A stretch of 64,000 bases of DNA. It comes from Bicyclus anynana. Its lineage: Eukaryota; Arthropoda; Insecta; Lepidoptera; Nymphalidae. Below the pieces are notes generated by a model. That model made no database searches, was not told where the DNA came from, and saw only the letters and a program-made list of their open reading frames with translations. The stretch spans positions 9,238,001 to 9,302,000 of the forward strand of contig NC_069095.1 of the NCBI RefSeq assembly GCF_947172395.1, given 5' to 3'. Both the position numbers and the translations under genes were made by a program. The stretch's first letter is position 1, and each line of letters opens with the position of its first letter. This document shows, piece by piece, positions 11,865-24,005 of the stretch.

Positions 11865-12279
11865 GGAATAAAAAAGTGCATAGGTACTGACACCGTATTA
11901 CAAATACAGGAGTGCAGGGTTAGCAAAAACTCTTTTCGTCCACCATACCATGGCCGGAAAATTGGCTTTCGCGATAATGACAACCATGAATTAATTTGCC
12001 TAAATAAAATATAATTATTTAGACGCTATACCATTCGTACTTGCGAGGGAATTACCGCGGTTACTTATCATTGAGGAAAATCTGTTCCAAAGTAAGACGT
12101 TTACTTACATTTTGACGATATTTCATAAGTGAGTCACCGTTAAAAACCGTGCCCCCGCTTCTATCATTTGAATAATATTTTGAATTTAATTTAACTTTAA
12201 TGAATTCTTAGTACGTACCTACTCAGATAACCATACAGCTACCAACCAGTCAGTTATTTACCTATTTAATAAAGTTGGT

Positions 12280-12474
12280 TAACGGACGTTTTCAATAACC
12301 TAACCTAAGATTACGATAAATAGCTCCTCAATTATCAGTAACAGTCAAACTGTCTTTACATAGTCAAACTATTTGTCAGTAGGTTATTGAAAAGCCGATA
12401 AGAACAGAAAGATAGATTTTCTTAACTTTAGTAAGCGAAATGGCGGATAGATAGGTTATTGAAAACGGCCGTTA
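12280..12474. mobile_element. 195-bp MITE with 23-bp terminal inverted repeats
   Basis: TAACGGACGTTTTCAATAAC begins the left end, and the right end is its reverse complement with a single mismatch over 23 bp. A third internal half-repeat (GGTTATTGAAAAGCCG) lies at about 12383. Non-coding. Confidence 0.65.
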
Positions 12475-12753
12475 GGAAGTATTAATTGTTGATTGTCAAG
12501 TGATTTAAGGATAAATAGCCAGACGTTTGTTGTTTTTAACTGCTATTGGCTTTTTATTAATTACTCGTGTCTGTCTAAATTGTTGTACGCCAGAAATAGC
12601 CGAATGCATAATTGAACAGTTAGTTTGTGTATTCTCAACAAATAAATGAACGAATGAATAGGCGGCCTATTAACAGGCTATTTCAATCAGATGGCTGCGA
12701 CATAAACATAAGTATTGACCAATTTTTTCACTTAGTTTAGTAATACTCTAAAG

Positions 12754-13212
12754 CAAAGGTTCCCAAACTTTTTTTTCTCATAGACCACTTACTAATTTAA
12801 CTGTTTCCGGTGGACCCTTGCTAAATTTCTATCCAAAACTCGACAAAAAATGTGATTAGATTTGCCTATCGGAAATTTCGTTGCAGCTGAATCAACAGCG
12901 AAATCATAGTTTAAAAGAAATAGTGAGAATTGATGACTTAATTAATTAATTAATTGATTCTGCTGTGAGTGGATGACAAAAAGAAAAATTGCCCAGGTAA
13001 AAAGTCATTTCGGCCAACTTTAATTTTTGATATACTCACAGCACAACGAAGCAATCAATTCACAAATTATTTTATATAGAAAAAATTTCGCGTACCCCCA
13101 CTTACGAATCGTGAACCACCATTTTTATATTACGTCAACGTAGACCCCCGCCGAGTCTTCCGTAGACAACACCTAGGGGTCCAGTGGTCCAGGACCACTT
13201 TGAGAATCGATG
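12754..13212. mobile_element. hAT-type non-autonomous element with exact 8-bp target duplication
   Basis: Ends CAAAGGTTCCCAAAC and CTTTGAGAATCGATG are imperfect inverted repeats. CTCTAAAG is repeated exactly on both flanks (12746-12753, 13213-13220). No transposase ORF. A half copy in the opposite orientation lies at about 20900-21180. Confidence 0.75.
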
Positions 13213-13588
13213 CTCTAAAGCAACAAGGTATACTTAGTCCATTTGACCTTTTCTAATAATACACTTAAGGGTGAAGTAAATATTCCGATGTTGATGTAAC
13301 TCGCACGCCATAATTAGGTATCATACGGGCGAGACAATTATAATATGCAGATAAGATATGTAATAAACTTTCCATTTTAATTACAGAAACGAGTACCCAC
13401 ATAAAACTCTTTCAATGGAGAGTAAACGATTCTTTTATTTCACGGACTGTCTTAACTTATTATTTTAGAAATTAATTCTAAATGCAATTCTTGCAATAAA
13501 CTGCGGGAGTCTTATAAGCATATGCGCCGAAAATATAGTCATGTTTTTTTTTAAACTGTTCTGTGTTTATCAAGCAATATGACGTATC

Positions 13589-13744
13589 GCTATATTGCAA
13601 CAATGTCTTTATAAGTAACTCGACAGTGCGAGTCTTGAATTCGTCGCTAATCGCATCTAGCTTTGTCTAAACCGATACTACAGACAGAGACAAATTCGAA
13701 ACTCACCCTGTCGAGTTATGTCGGTGTAGCGTTACAGAATAGCG
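13589..13744. repeat. Palindromic MITE, family P1 (copy 3, diverged)
   Basis: GCTATATTGCAACAATG at the left and GTTACAGAATAGC at the right, inner arms AACTCGACAGTGCGAG and a diverged mirror ending CTGTCGAGTTAT. Older than the other two by its mismatches. Confidence 0.65.
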
Positions 13745-13892
13745 CTAGTGAACTGAGTTAATAAACCAAGAGTCTGCAATGACCAGACATACCTTATTTA
13801 ATGAATGAAAGTTTGTCAGCTTATGCTCTTACCATAGTAATAAGTATGGTAGCCAATTATGAAGTTTCGACTCTGGTAGCAGGTTTCAAGGG

Positions 13893-13978
13893 TAGCAACG
13901 ACATCGTACCGGAACACTAAATCACCTGGCGATACCACTTTGCCGATAGGGTGGTAACTAACCACGGCCGAACACCAA
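13893..13978 (-). mobile_element. SINE-B middle fragment
   Basis: GACATCGTACCGGAACACTA, GCCGATAGGGTGGTAACTAA and CCACGGCCGAA match the centre of the antisense family consensus. Confidence 0.6.
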
Positions 13979-14427
13979 CTTACCTAATTAGTAAGTACAA
14001 GATAATTGTGTCATTCAATGCCGATGACGATTAGTTTCCTTCAAATTCCGTCATTATATTGAGTTTTTTACCTTCGATAAAAGCTTTATAAACTTTTGCT
14101 GAGCGGCGCCTAGATGACAGTCAACCGAGGCTACTAATACAATATTTATTAGCTGTCTCATGCTTAGGCTAATTTATAAAACAAGTCCTGATTCCTAAAT
14201 ACACAGATTAAGAAGATTAATTTGCCTTAGTACTTTATTGAAGCTTTTTCCCAGTTAGGTCTTTATCCTATTTTCTATTGAAACTAATCATCAGATAAGA
14301 AATATGTTATTATATGAAATATGTTATAATGTGTCGTACTTTTTGTAAACGGATTTCGAAGTCGAACATCTCTCTCTGTAACGTTTTATCTACTTTACCA
14401 ATGCCTTTCTGCTGTACCTTACCTTAC

Positions 14428-14530
14428 CTTATCAGCCGATAGAAGTCCACTGCTGGACATAGGCCTCTTGCATGGACCTCCTAGCACATCGATCTCGAGC
14501 CGCCAGCAATGGTGTAAGGGGGAGGCTAGT
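14428..14530 (-). pseudogene. LINE 3' end fragment
   Basis: CAGCCGATAGAAGTCCACTG, CTGGACATAGGCCTCTTGCA and GATCTCGAGCCGCCAGC match the antisense C-terminal end seen at 22561. The adjoining 14530-14745 is GC-rich with an open - frame I cannot assign; it is probably also repeat-derived. Confidence 0.6.
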
Positions 14531-15082
14531 ACCAGTCAGCCTCCCCAACTGCCAAGCTCACTTGCTCGTAGTGCACCCTGCAGAGTGACCGACGAGGCTC
14601 TGGCGACCGACTAATGGCGGTATAACCATTCTCAACCGGCTGCATTTTTTATAAATAGCACAGGCCGGTGTCGGACAGCAGCGACACAGGTGCGGAAAAA
14701 TCCAGCCCTGCGAATGACCAACCCGCATGCCCAGCGTAGTCATTCTTTGAGCATTAACCTTTCTGTTGTACTTTCGCCTAATTAATCCAGTTTATTGTTA
14801 TACACCCAAGAAGGTAACTTTAATACGCATTACCTGCATTCTAATGTATTACAACCAACAACCAGACGAAATGAATGTAATATTTACATACTGACCTTTA
14901 ATCCTTAACGAATTTTAATTAAGAATACTTATTGCGATATTTCAAAAGCAATAAACTAACACTACGTATTTATAATTTTGTGCATAAAAATAAATTGGTT
15001 CTTTCATGACTTCAGTTGAGAATATTCGAGAATCGTTCGAGGCCGAAGTCTAGAGATCGCTTTTGGTAAAGGTTTCCGGGTA

Positions 15083-15201
15083 TCTATACTTATAATAAAT
15101 CTGTAGAGAGGTCAATTCTGTACATGAAATATATTTCCAAAATAACTATCAGGGGGTGATTAGTGATCGATACTGATGCCAAAAATGCAATCAGTAAAAT
15201 T

Positions 15202-15250
<49 letters not shown>

Positions 15251-16017
15251 ATGTTCTTTATAGAAACAAAAACTACTGGATGGATTTTAACGAAACTTGG
15301 TACAATTATTCTACATACTCCTGGGCAGGTTATAGTATACTTTTCATCACGCTACGATCAATAGGAGCAGAGCAGTGAAGAGAAATGTTGAGAAAACGGG
15401 AGAAGTTACTCAATTTTTTAAGCTTCCGTCGCGTGTACAGCCTTAATGGTTAAAGCTACATAGAAATCATGTATGACGGAAATGTTCTCCTTAAAATTAT
15501 CTATAAAAACACAACAGCATATATATGTCTATCTTTTATGGTTGACTCACAATAGCACGTGTAACTCCCGATAGCTTAGCAGTTCGGAGCTTTCTAATTA
15601 AATTAGTCTACTTTTATGTTTATAACACTCATCACTCATCCCTAACTAAAAAAGTTAACATTATTACCTATTCAATAAAAAAGAATCATAAAAATCGGTA
15701 AAGAAACACCAAAGTTATACAAGAAATACGCTAAGCCATCGCGCGTGCATACTAATTCATGCTATATTATGATTTGTGTAACGGTTGTCGCGCTCGACGC
15801 GACTCGCGGCGGGGGGAATAAATAAAGAAGTGCAGCCTTAATGAGTAGGGTAGGGGTAGGGTAGGGTAGGGTAGGGTAGGGGTAGGGGTAGGGTAGGGTA
15901 GGGGTAGGGTAGGGTAGGGGTAGTGTACGGTAGGAGTATGGCAGGGGTAGGGTAGGGTAGGGGTAGTTGAAAGTTTACAACGACTTTCACGGGGACGAAG
16001 TCGCGGGCGTCCGCTAG
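15083..16017 (+). mobile_element. Helitron-like non-autonomous element with TAGGG minisatellite
   Basis: Starts TCTATACTTATAATAAATC, ends GCGGGCGTCCGCTAG, inserted between A and T as Helitrons do (5' TC, 3' CTAG). Inside are a (GTCT)n run (15203-15250) and an array of TAGGG/TAGGGG units (15846-15965). A shorter copy without the expanded GTCT run lies inverted at 28200-28705. No Rep/helicase. Confidence 0.68.
15203..15250. repeat. (GTCT)n microsatellite inside a Helitron-like element
   Basis: About twelve GTCT/CTGT units. The same place in the related copy at 28200-28705 has only one or two units (AGACAGACGAAAA on the + strand), so the array expanded here. Confidence 0.8.
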
Positions 16018-16429
16018 TAATTATATAAATTATGTACATTTCATTAAATTACTGTCATTTTATTACAAGTACTCTGACGACTTTTAAACAGATTCAGAGT
16101 TATAGTCAAGTAAATATACGAAATGTTACATAACATTTAATGGGTCGTCGGTTAATTGGACGAAGATTAACAAAATATTTAAAGAAAAAATGGTCAATGT
16201 TGTAATATTCTTTTAAAAATATCTAATTACCATCTTTTTTTCTTTTTATTATAAAAAAAATATACAATAATCTTCTTTTATGGAAAATAATTAAAAATAA
16301 GTACGCTTTAATCCAGACCCTAGGGTCCGGAACTAAATCCACCAATAAACTTTTTTTTATGTTGAGGCTTGCGCTTGACAATGCCTGATGGAAAGCAATG
16401 ATGGTTAGACCATCATTGCTTAGCTTACA

Positions 16430-16695
16430 AGCTCGGTGTTCTTCTGCATTCTGGCAAGAACTTCAGTGTCCTATAAAGACACTTTTGCCGTCCAGCTTAC
16501 GGAGCATTCTACGGTATGACCACATCTCAAATGGTTCCAGCTTTTGACGTAAGTCTTCCACTAGGGTCTATGCTTCACAGCTATATAATACCATGCAATA
16601 CGTATTGAAGTTCCGCTTTACCTTATTTAGGGTGCCTAATTTTTCAGCTGCTGTCTTGGCCTTATTCTCGATGCATTCCCGAAACTTCATAATTA
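16430..16695 (-). pseudogene. LINE reverse-transcriptase fragment, distal region
   Basis: The - strand encodes pieces such as KTAAEKLGTLNKVKRNF, MVLYSCEA, a stop, then DLRQKLEPFEMWSYRRMLRK. The last is the EAFEMWCYRRML-type block found after the RT domain in many insect LINEs. A stop replaces the Trp of the usual CETW. Confidence 0.65.
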
Positions 16696-18189
16696 AGTAA
16701 GTCTGGCTTCGCAGACAAGTCCATTTAGTTATTACGCTTTATCTTATACATAACAATTTTATCTATATTCTGTACTAAGGTGAAAGCAATTACGAAGTTG
16801 TTGTCAACATTCCCACACTATCGGGCCGTCCTCATCGCACATGCGCTAAGGTCTCACAACTCGTGACTGCAGCCTGATCAGTATGCGATGCTTATTTGTT
16901 ACTTGCATTCAACCATGGGATTTGCGAACGTATAATCTATAAGTTATTAGTGATTTATTTATAAACAATGAGCTAAGAGAAACTAAGAGAATCGAGGAAA
17001 GAAAAACACTGTTAAGGATTAAACTTTAAAGTTTTCTAAAGGTAGCCACGAAGTTTGCAAATTGAAGCCATACCTAATTCCTAATGATACACAGTAGAAA
17101 ATACATAAAATTACGTTTTATAAATGGACAATTGAGGAGCGGGACTCATGAAACCTTTCAAAGTCACCACGATTCAAACTTAACTGGTTATCGTTCTTGC
17201 ATATGGTAGGAGCATATACTGAGTAACTTACATCCTTCATAAAATTGAAAATTATTATAGGGAAAATATAAAAATTAATTTTAGGGAAAATATTTAAAAA
17301 AAAATGCTATAGATAGTCGGTTGACCATTTGAAACCTGATACATCCCAAAACCACCACAGTGCATCCCCCTATTTGCCTACCATACTTACGAGTACCTAT
17401 TGTCCGAGCTTGGACTTTTCAGAATTTCAGAATTTTTCAGCTTTCAGTAAATGAGGCAGGTATGGCTATTACAGGCCCTCGTTCTTTAAACTCGTAATGT
17501 CTACTTTAGTCACACATCAAACAAATTCTTCAAACTATCTACGGTGACTTCATTATCAACAACGCAAAGATCAAAAAGTCTTATGCTCTGATTTTTTCCT
17601 CATTATGAGATTTAGGAGGATTAACTGTAACTCATGTCACAACTCACATTAAGGACATTCCACAACAGGTTATCGTCCATCTGCTGTCAATTGAATTTGC
17701 TTAATATATACTTCTTCATGTACCAGTGCATGTCACAGCTACCTGATCTCTTGACACAAATTTTTTTTATCAATGAAACTATCTCAAAATAAATAACTTA
17801 TGAAACTAGTTTGTAGATTACATATATCTATGTTTGGTTTGCGAGTACATGTGTTGTGATACGAGAAACTATTTCACTTTACGATTGAACGTACCTACTT
17901 CTTTCAGTTTTTGTTTCGTTTTCCATTAAGTAAGTTCTGCAATGAAAAGTTTTATATCCCTAAAAATTAAAAGCTTAATTTAGCGTAATAGAACGAGAAC
18001 TAAGACGTTATAAAGTTAATAACTCATTAAAAGTTTATAATATGTTAGCAGATGATTCTACCGTAGGTACTTACCTATTAGGTACGTATCTAAGTATGGA
18101 GTATGGAGTTGTGATCGTTTTTGGGAGGTTTCAAGGGTACAAACTCTCTACCAAGTACCTCATCATCATCATTAACAACCCATATTAAG

Positions 18190-18470
18190 CTTACTAAATT
18201 CGGTGAAGGAAAAAGATCGTGAGGAAACCTGTATACCGGAGACTTTTCTTAATTCTCTGCGTGTGTGAAGCATAGCCTAACTCCTCTCAACCTTTGAGGA
18301 GAGTCCTGCTCAACAATCATTATCAACCCATATTCGGCTGACTGCTGAGCTCGAGTCTTCTCTCAGAATGAGAGGGGTTAGGCCAATAGTCCACCAGGCC
18401 CAATGCGCATTGACAGACTTCACACACGTAGAGAATTAAAAAAATCTCAAGAATGCAGGTTTCCACCAAG
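18190..18470. mobile_element. Two SINE-A fragments joined tail to tail
   Basis: 18195-18310 is + (CGGTGAAGGAAAAAGATCG, GAGGAAACCTGTATACCGG), and 18312-18470 is - (AACCCATATTCGGCTGAC, GAGCTCGAGTCTTCTCTC). They meet at their 3' tails near 18310. Confidence 0.7.
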
Positions 18471-20129
18471 TTTCACCAAGGCTAAGACCTAGTTTTTATA
18501 AAGCGTAATTTCCTATATTATTATTTCTATTCTATAAACAAGTTACACGTGGATTATACATTCTGTCCGTCCGTGTTTGTTCACGATAAATATGTTTACA
18601 CGTTTTTTGATACCACTAAATATGTCAGTGGAATGGAAACCGATGTTAAGTAGGTAAAACTTATACAATGCAAGCGGATAAGGTATCACGAAATAAGGTA
18701 CGAGTAGATATTAAATAACAGGTCAATAGTTCTATAGCCACGATCTAGATAGTCTGTCCTATTCATTATTTTAGTCTTTATTATCAACCTTACCTACTGT
18801 ATGATATCCACCAGTAAGGACCAGTACCTAAGATGACATTTTTACATAGAATCTCAATTTCGTATAATATTACGTCAACTAGAATATCTCAAAGATTGTG
18901 AATTAGCCTGATGGTCGGTTTTAAGTTTGTTTAATGTTTTTAAGCCAACTTCTAATTTATACCTAGATTGGAATACTGAGAAACAAGAAACAAACAAATA
19001 CACCTCTCTGACTGAGAGTTACATATTTGTAACTTTTGCCGTGGAAACCCTGGGGCCGGAGTCGCAGTGGCAAAAATTTAGGCACGTATCTATCTTTAGT
19101 ATAAAATATCATTATTACAGCTATATATGTGTAGGATAGGTACTTAACCTAGATTAATAACTTGGGTACACCTATTGAGAGCAGTATCCTGCATGGTTAG
19201 ACGGATTTTATTATTTCTATTTGAATACCCAGGAGTAGCAGGAATAAGTATTACAAGGACGTTGCAGAACGAGCTTTTAATTTTTTTTTAATTTTTGTTT
19301 TTTTTTGTTTTCAGATAAAATAATAGTCTTTGACACTCGCATAATTATAACTTGGTTGTGACGTCTGACATGGTAAATAAAGTCAATTTCCAAAATCAGT
19401 ACAATTTCACAAACTTACGTACTACACCTTTTTAATAATTATTTATAATATTAGATTCGGTTATTTTGGGAACAGTACTAATATGCTAACTATGTACTAT
19501 CATCGGGGATTCTTCAGAGATTGGAAAAAGAGGCATAAAATTAATGATTGAACAGCCATATACTCGTATTTAATAAAAAAAATAATTTAACGACTTGATC
19601 GCATCAGTTTCTTAGATAAAAAGTGTTTATAAAGTACATTTAAAATATTATTATTTTTCCAACTCTTATTAGCAATTTATTATTTTTAAAATTAATGATT
19701 CTTTATCCAGGAGCTTTTAACTGCACCTACTCGCAATATATTTTTAACATACTCACTTATTTCAAACACTTTTCATACAATAAACAGATAGGTGAGGGTC
19801 GCTTCTAATTCCTATCTTAGGCTATAGTGTAATTACCTGAAAACTGGTTCTTCAGATCGAGTTCCGTCATCGTCACGAACGTCCTAGAAAAACAAACTTC
19901 TACTAATTCATTCAGTTCGGTCAGTGAATAGGAATAAAATAGCCTTATTAGCATATTCATTAATGCGAAGTTAAAACGACGTTTGTGGTTCGCCGCGTCG
20001 GAATTGGAAATACCAACTAAAAGTGGTATTTGTTTATAATTAAAACACAGTCAAATATAGCCCGCAAAAAGCCCGCGAACGACGTACGAGGTTTCAATCT
20101 TTGCCTGTAGTATATATAGTAAGTATATA

Positions 20130-20437
20130 TTTTTTTTTACAAGCCCTTGATTACAATCTCACCCGATTGTAAGTGCATTAAGCAATCTAAAATGGAAGCG
20201 GGCTAACTTGTTAGGAGTAGGATGAAAATCCACACCCCTTTTGGTGTCTACACGTACCGGAACGCTAAATCGCTTGGCCATACATTTTTGTCGATAGGGT
20301 ACTAACTAGCCACAGCCGAAGCCTCCCACCAGCAAGACGTTGATCAATTAAAAAAATCTCAATCAGCCTAGCTGAGGATCGAAACCAGGACCTCCGTCAT
20401 ATAAATCCATAGCACATACCACTGCGCTGCGGCCGTC
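20130..20437 (-). mobile_element. SINE-B, antisense copy, diverged
   Basis: CTCACCCGATTGTAAGTGCA, CTACACGTACCGGAACGCTA, GAGGATCGAAACCAGGACC and GCGCTGCGGCCGTC follow the order of the copy at 2928-3255. Confidence 0.75.
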
Positions 20438-20669
20438 AAAAATATTTATGGAAGAGGTCAAATGTCATGCATACAATGCGTTCGGTTATGTAGTTATAAA
20501 TAGCAACTAGCTGATACAAATTTCAGCCAAATCCATTCTGTAGTTTTTGCGCGAAACAGTAACAAATATCAATCAAATTTATATGCAGATATATGAGTAG
20601 CAGTGGCGAAGGTTGGAATTTAGATAAAGGTAAGCCGTCTCAAAGCGAAGGAAATTCATACAGCGTGAT

Positions 20670-20813
20670 ACTAAAGTGATTTTCAGATAGCATGGGTACT
20701 GTGACAGTTCCTTATGACGTTCATTATACGTACTATTACTGTAAATCGCGCCAAACTTTCAAGAGTGAAACGAACTGTCACCGTAAGCCCATGGTATCTG
20801 AAAAACACTGTAA
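20670..20813. mobile_element. MITE family P3 (copy 1)
   Basis: Ends ACTAAAGTGATTTTCAGATA and ATCTGAAAAACACTGT are inverted repeats, and inner CATGGGTACTGTGACAG pairs with CTGTCACCGTAAGCCCATG. Other copies are at 29041-29170 and 26851-26965. Confidence 0.68.
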
Positions 20814-20899
20814 CTTCGATTTCTCATATACATATCTAGATATATTACAACAATGAATATGCAAGGATTTTAAAATAATTTTTGAATTTGCTTTCTTGA

Positions 20900-21180
20900 G
20901 CTGTGACTCAAAAATTAAAGTTAGCTGAAATAACTTTTTCCCTGGACAATTTTATTTTATTGTCATCCACTCACAGCATAATCAATTAATTAATAAATTC
21001 TCAATATATTTTTTAAACTGTTATTTCGTGGTGGCTGTTGAATCAGCTGCAACGAAAATTTCCATAGGTGAATTTAATAACATTTTTGTCGAATTTTGTA
21101 GAGTAAATTTTAGCAGGTGGTCCACCGGAACCAGTTCAATTAGAAAATGGTCTATGAGAAAAAAAAGTTTGAGAACCTCT
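20900..21180 (-). mobile_element. Partial copy of the 12754-13212 hAT-type element
   Basis: On the - strand it reads CAGAGGTTCTCAAAC, then the same inner sequence (CTCATAGACCA, GCTGTGAGTGGATGAC). Only one terminal repeat remains. A 93-codon - frame across it has no domain and is taken as chance. Confidence 0.62.
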
Positions 21181-21298
21181 GCACTATAGCAAACCCGCAA
21201 ACTTTGCAAGCGAGACGTAATCTGAAAAGCAAACATGAAGGCATCCGTAAGCCTAATCTTAATATGATATGAGTACCTACAGCAGGTTATTGAACTAA

Positions 21299-21345
21299 CC
21301 ATACCGGAACGCTAAATCGTTTGGCGGAATTTGCCAACAGAATAG
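21299..21345 (-). mobile_element. SINE-B scrap
   Basis: CATACCGGAACGCTAAATCG and TTGCCAACAGAATAGTAA match only the central part of the family. Too short to say more. Confidence 0.4.
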
Positions 21346-21555
21346 TAATTTACAATAGAAAAACCAGCAATAATTAGTTCATTAATTTTTATCAATTAAG
21401 CATGTGATGAAATTTAACTACTTCGAATCCATATTTCAATTTTTTATGCTGGTAATATGATTTTGATACACTATGATTTACGGAATAAAACAGTCATTAA
21501 ATTCCACAACATGTTTTCTCAAATTATAAGCGGTAAATAGTAGATTGTTATACAA

Positions 21556-21655
21556 GGGGCTAAAAAGACCCATTATATACGAGGTATTTTTAGGGCCTGA
21601 GACGTAAGTCGAGGGCCGCCTAAATAGAAACCGAGTATATAATGGGTTTAGCCCC
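21556..21655. repeat. Fold-back element, about 100 bp
   Basis: GGGGCTAAAAAGACCCATTA is mirrored by TAATGGGTTTAGCCCC, and TATATACGAGG by CCGAGTATATA. Similar GGGGC/TTTAGCCCC motifs recur near 22390-22430, suggesting a dispersed element. Confidence 0.55.
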
Positions 21656-22560
21656 GCGTGTTACACTCTGCTTTTCACTACGATTGCGAGGAAATAAAAT
21701 AGTTTAGTTCAATGTTCAATGATTTATTTAATTGAAAATTAAATGTACAAAGTCTACAATTTTGGATATTATGGGAGATGCTTTTACCCGGTAACATAAT
21801 TTCCGACTACTGTGAAGATGGATAACGAGTATATGAGGTAAACGTGGGAGATAATAGTTTAAAAAAACTCCTTTCGTAAGTGAATCCATTTGTTGTTGTT
21901 TTCTTCACTTATTAAATTTTTCGTAGGTAAGTATTCAAGTAAATGCGTCTGGACTTTGATGGTAACAGATTGAAAATTTCATCCATCTCCAAATTATTAT
22001 CACCATTCTCAGTAGATGAAGACACCAATAACAATTAATGTTGAAATATATGAAAGTTACGGTCACAAATTTACAATTATTTTCTGAATTAAATCAAGTG
22101 TGTATTATTTGTTTTTTAAATTCTCACTTTTTAATTTTATTTTTTTCACATGAGAAAAAGGCAAAGGTATTACACCGTAAAGGATGTCCCATGTCTTCAA
22201 TAAAAAATAAATAAAAGAATGAACGCATTCCACAGACAAGAACGCTGCATTTATTTCCAATTTAAAGTTTTTTATTTATTTTTCAAAACAATCAGAGCCT
22301 TACCTATAAAGATTCAATTTCGAATAAAACCTCCTCCGTTTTATAGTAGGCTAGCACTCGTAACAGACAAGAATTAAAAAAACAAAATTACTTTAGCCCC
22401 TAGAGGCTAATATGCTTGTTTAGCCCCGCTGTGGAGTGGTAATATGACAGTGTTTTGAGCAAGAGTAGTGAAAATGAAATTATTAATACGCAACTAATAA
22501 GTTAATATTTACCGGTGTAACGGGTAGCAAAGTCGCAATATATTCGTAGTGCAATGCTAC

Positions 22561-22885
22561 TCCTGCCTTACCTTATCAGTCGATAGACGTCCACTGCTGG
22601 ACATAAGCCTGCATGGACCTCCAAGCACAACGATCTCGAGCCGCCAGCATCCAGCGGCTCCCTGCAACCCGCTTTATATCCAACACTGCGCTTTCCGGTT
22701 CGGGGTCGCCATTCCAGCATCTTGGGAACGTTCCCAACGTTCATCGACTCTTCGAACTATGTAGCCTGCCCATGCCACTTCAGCTTTGCGACTCGCTGAG
22801 CAATGTCAGTTACTTTGGTTCATCTGCGGATCTCCTCATTCCTGATTCGATCACTCGACTCGAGATCGTCTTTGAGCCTTCTAAT
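22561..22885 (-). pseudogene. LINE ORF2 C-terminal fragment
   Basis: On the - strand it encodes a basic segment with AQRVAKLKW-like sequence and ends AYVQQWTSID then stop, with frameshifts between. Its 3' tip is at 22561. The two hairpins follow on the other side. Confidence 0.68.
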
Positions 22886-22912
22886 ATGGTAAGTGAGTCA
22901 GCAATGCAATTC

Positions 22913-23006
22913 AATCGGCCATATTTATAAACATGGGTTTATAAATATGGCCGATTAACAAGAAAAAAAATGAGGTTTGAAACTAATCAAACCTCATTTT
23001 TTTTCT
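22913..23006. repeat. Two adjacent perfect hairpins
   Basis: Hairpin 1: AATCGGCCATATTTATAAAC pairs perfectly with 22937-22956 across a 4-nt loop. Hairpin 2: AGAAAAAAAATGAGGTTTGA (22961-22980) pairs perfectly with 22987-23006 across a 6-nt loop. Only 4 nt separate them. No sequence relation between the two. Confidence 0.85.
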
Positions 23007-23941
23007 ATGTAGACGGGAGTCTGGACCTAATCATTACTACTTAAAGTTCACTTTATTTTGAAGAAAATAAAGGTTTTGCGCATTGTCAGGAACAGAAAAA
23101 TAAATAAACAAGGATGAGGAAAAGAAATATACAACAGTTTAATAAAAAAACTATTCTAAAATAGGTAGCGTTTTTATTTGACGACAAGTTTAATATACAC
23201 TCCTTTAAGATAAGTGGGTCAGTTTGCTACCGAAATAGACAAATAGGTATTATTACCTACTAATTAGTAGCCATCGGTCATTAGCGTATTAGCTGTACCG
23301 TTTGATGACTGTTCAACGACCGTCATTAAGCTCTACATACTAAAATTATCTCAAACGACATTCACAGACCGCCAGTGTGACATGCATTTGCCCCGTGCTT
23401 TGTCTGCGAATCTTACTACCAGTATTATGCACTAGCTGGTTTTGAATTTTCAAAATCGGTTCAGAAGATCCAGACTGTACCCCCTTTATCTTCACAAAAT
23501 TTTAGCACTCTTTATTATTAGTGTAGAATAAAAATAGATAGATAAAAATAGTCATAGGTTAGTAAATCAGCTCATCGCCTCCAAAAAGTACAAAAACCTT
23601 GCGTATGGTCGAGTCACAGTCCATTGCTCTAGTGTATATACTCTAACTATCCCTATTTTTCTTTATTAAGTTTCCAGGTTATGGGCCTGCTTAAGTAATA
23701 ACATTTAATTTAACAAAAAAGAAAAAACAAGGTTTTGAAAACCGTTATTACGCCAAGTTTATTATTCAATTAATTCTTGGATGCAATGGAATCGGCTTTT
23801 ATCTTCACACAAAAAGTAGATTTTTTTTTATATATTGTAATGATAATGAATATTGTAAAGCATATTTATTGACGACTTTAAAAGAGCAAATGTAGAGATC
23901 CTTGCTTGCTGCTCAGCGCTTTCCAAACTGGTGACGTCAAA

Positions 23942-24005
23942 CTAGACGTTTCAAAAATGCTTATTTTAGTCTACTTAAAATAATTATGAATTTTGATTTT
24001 GATTA
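23942..24005 (+). repeat. LINE-like 3' tail, family T (short)
   Basis: CTAGACGTTTCAAAAATGCT, AGTCTACTTAAAATAATTAT and TTTTGATTTTGATT. Confidence 0.5.

Noticed and set aside
13780..13850. Complete P5 transposon
   Set aside because: Only one terminal sequence is visible and no partner end was found, so it was mentioned only as a lone end.
15840..15970. TAGGG/TAGGGG array resembling telomeric repeat
   Set aside because: Insect telomeres are TTAGG. The units lack the second T, vary between GGG and GGGG, and sit inside a Helitron-like element with a second copy at 28200-28705.
22549..22930. Overlapping 71- and 105-residue + strand proteins
   Set aside because: They are antisense shadows of a broken LINE fragment plus the adjacent hairpin.
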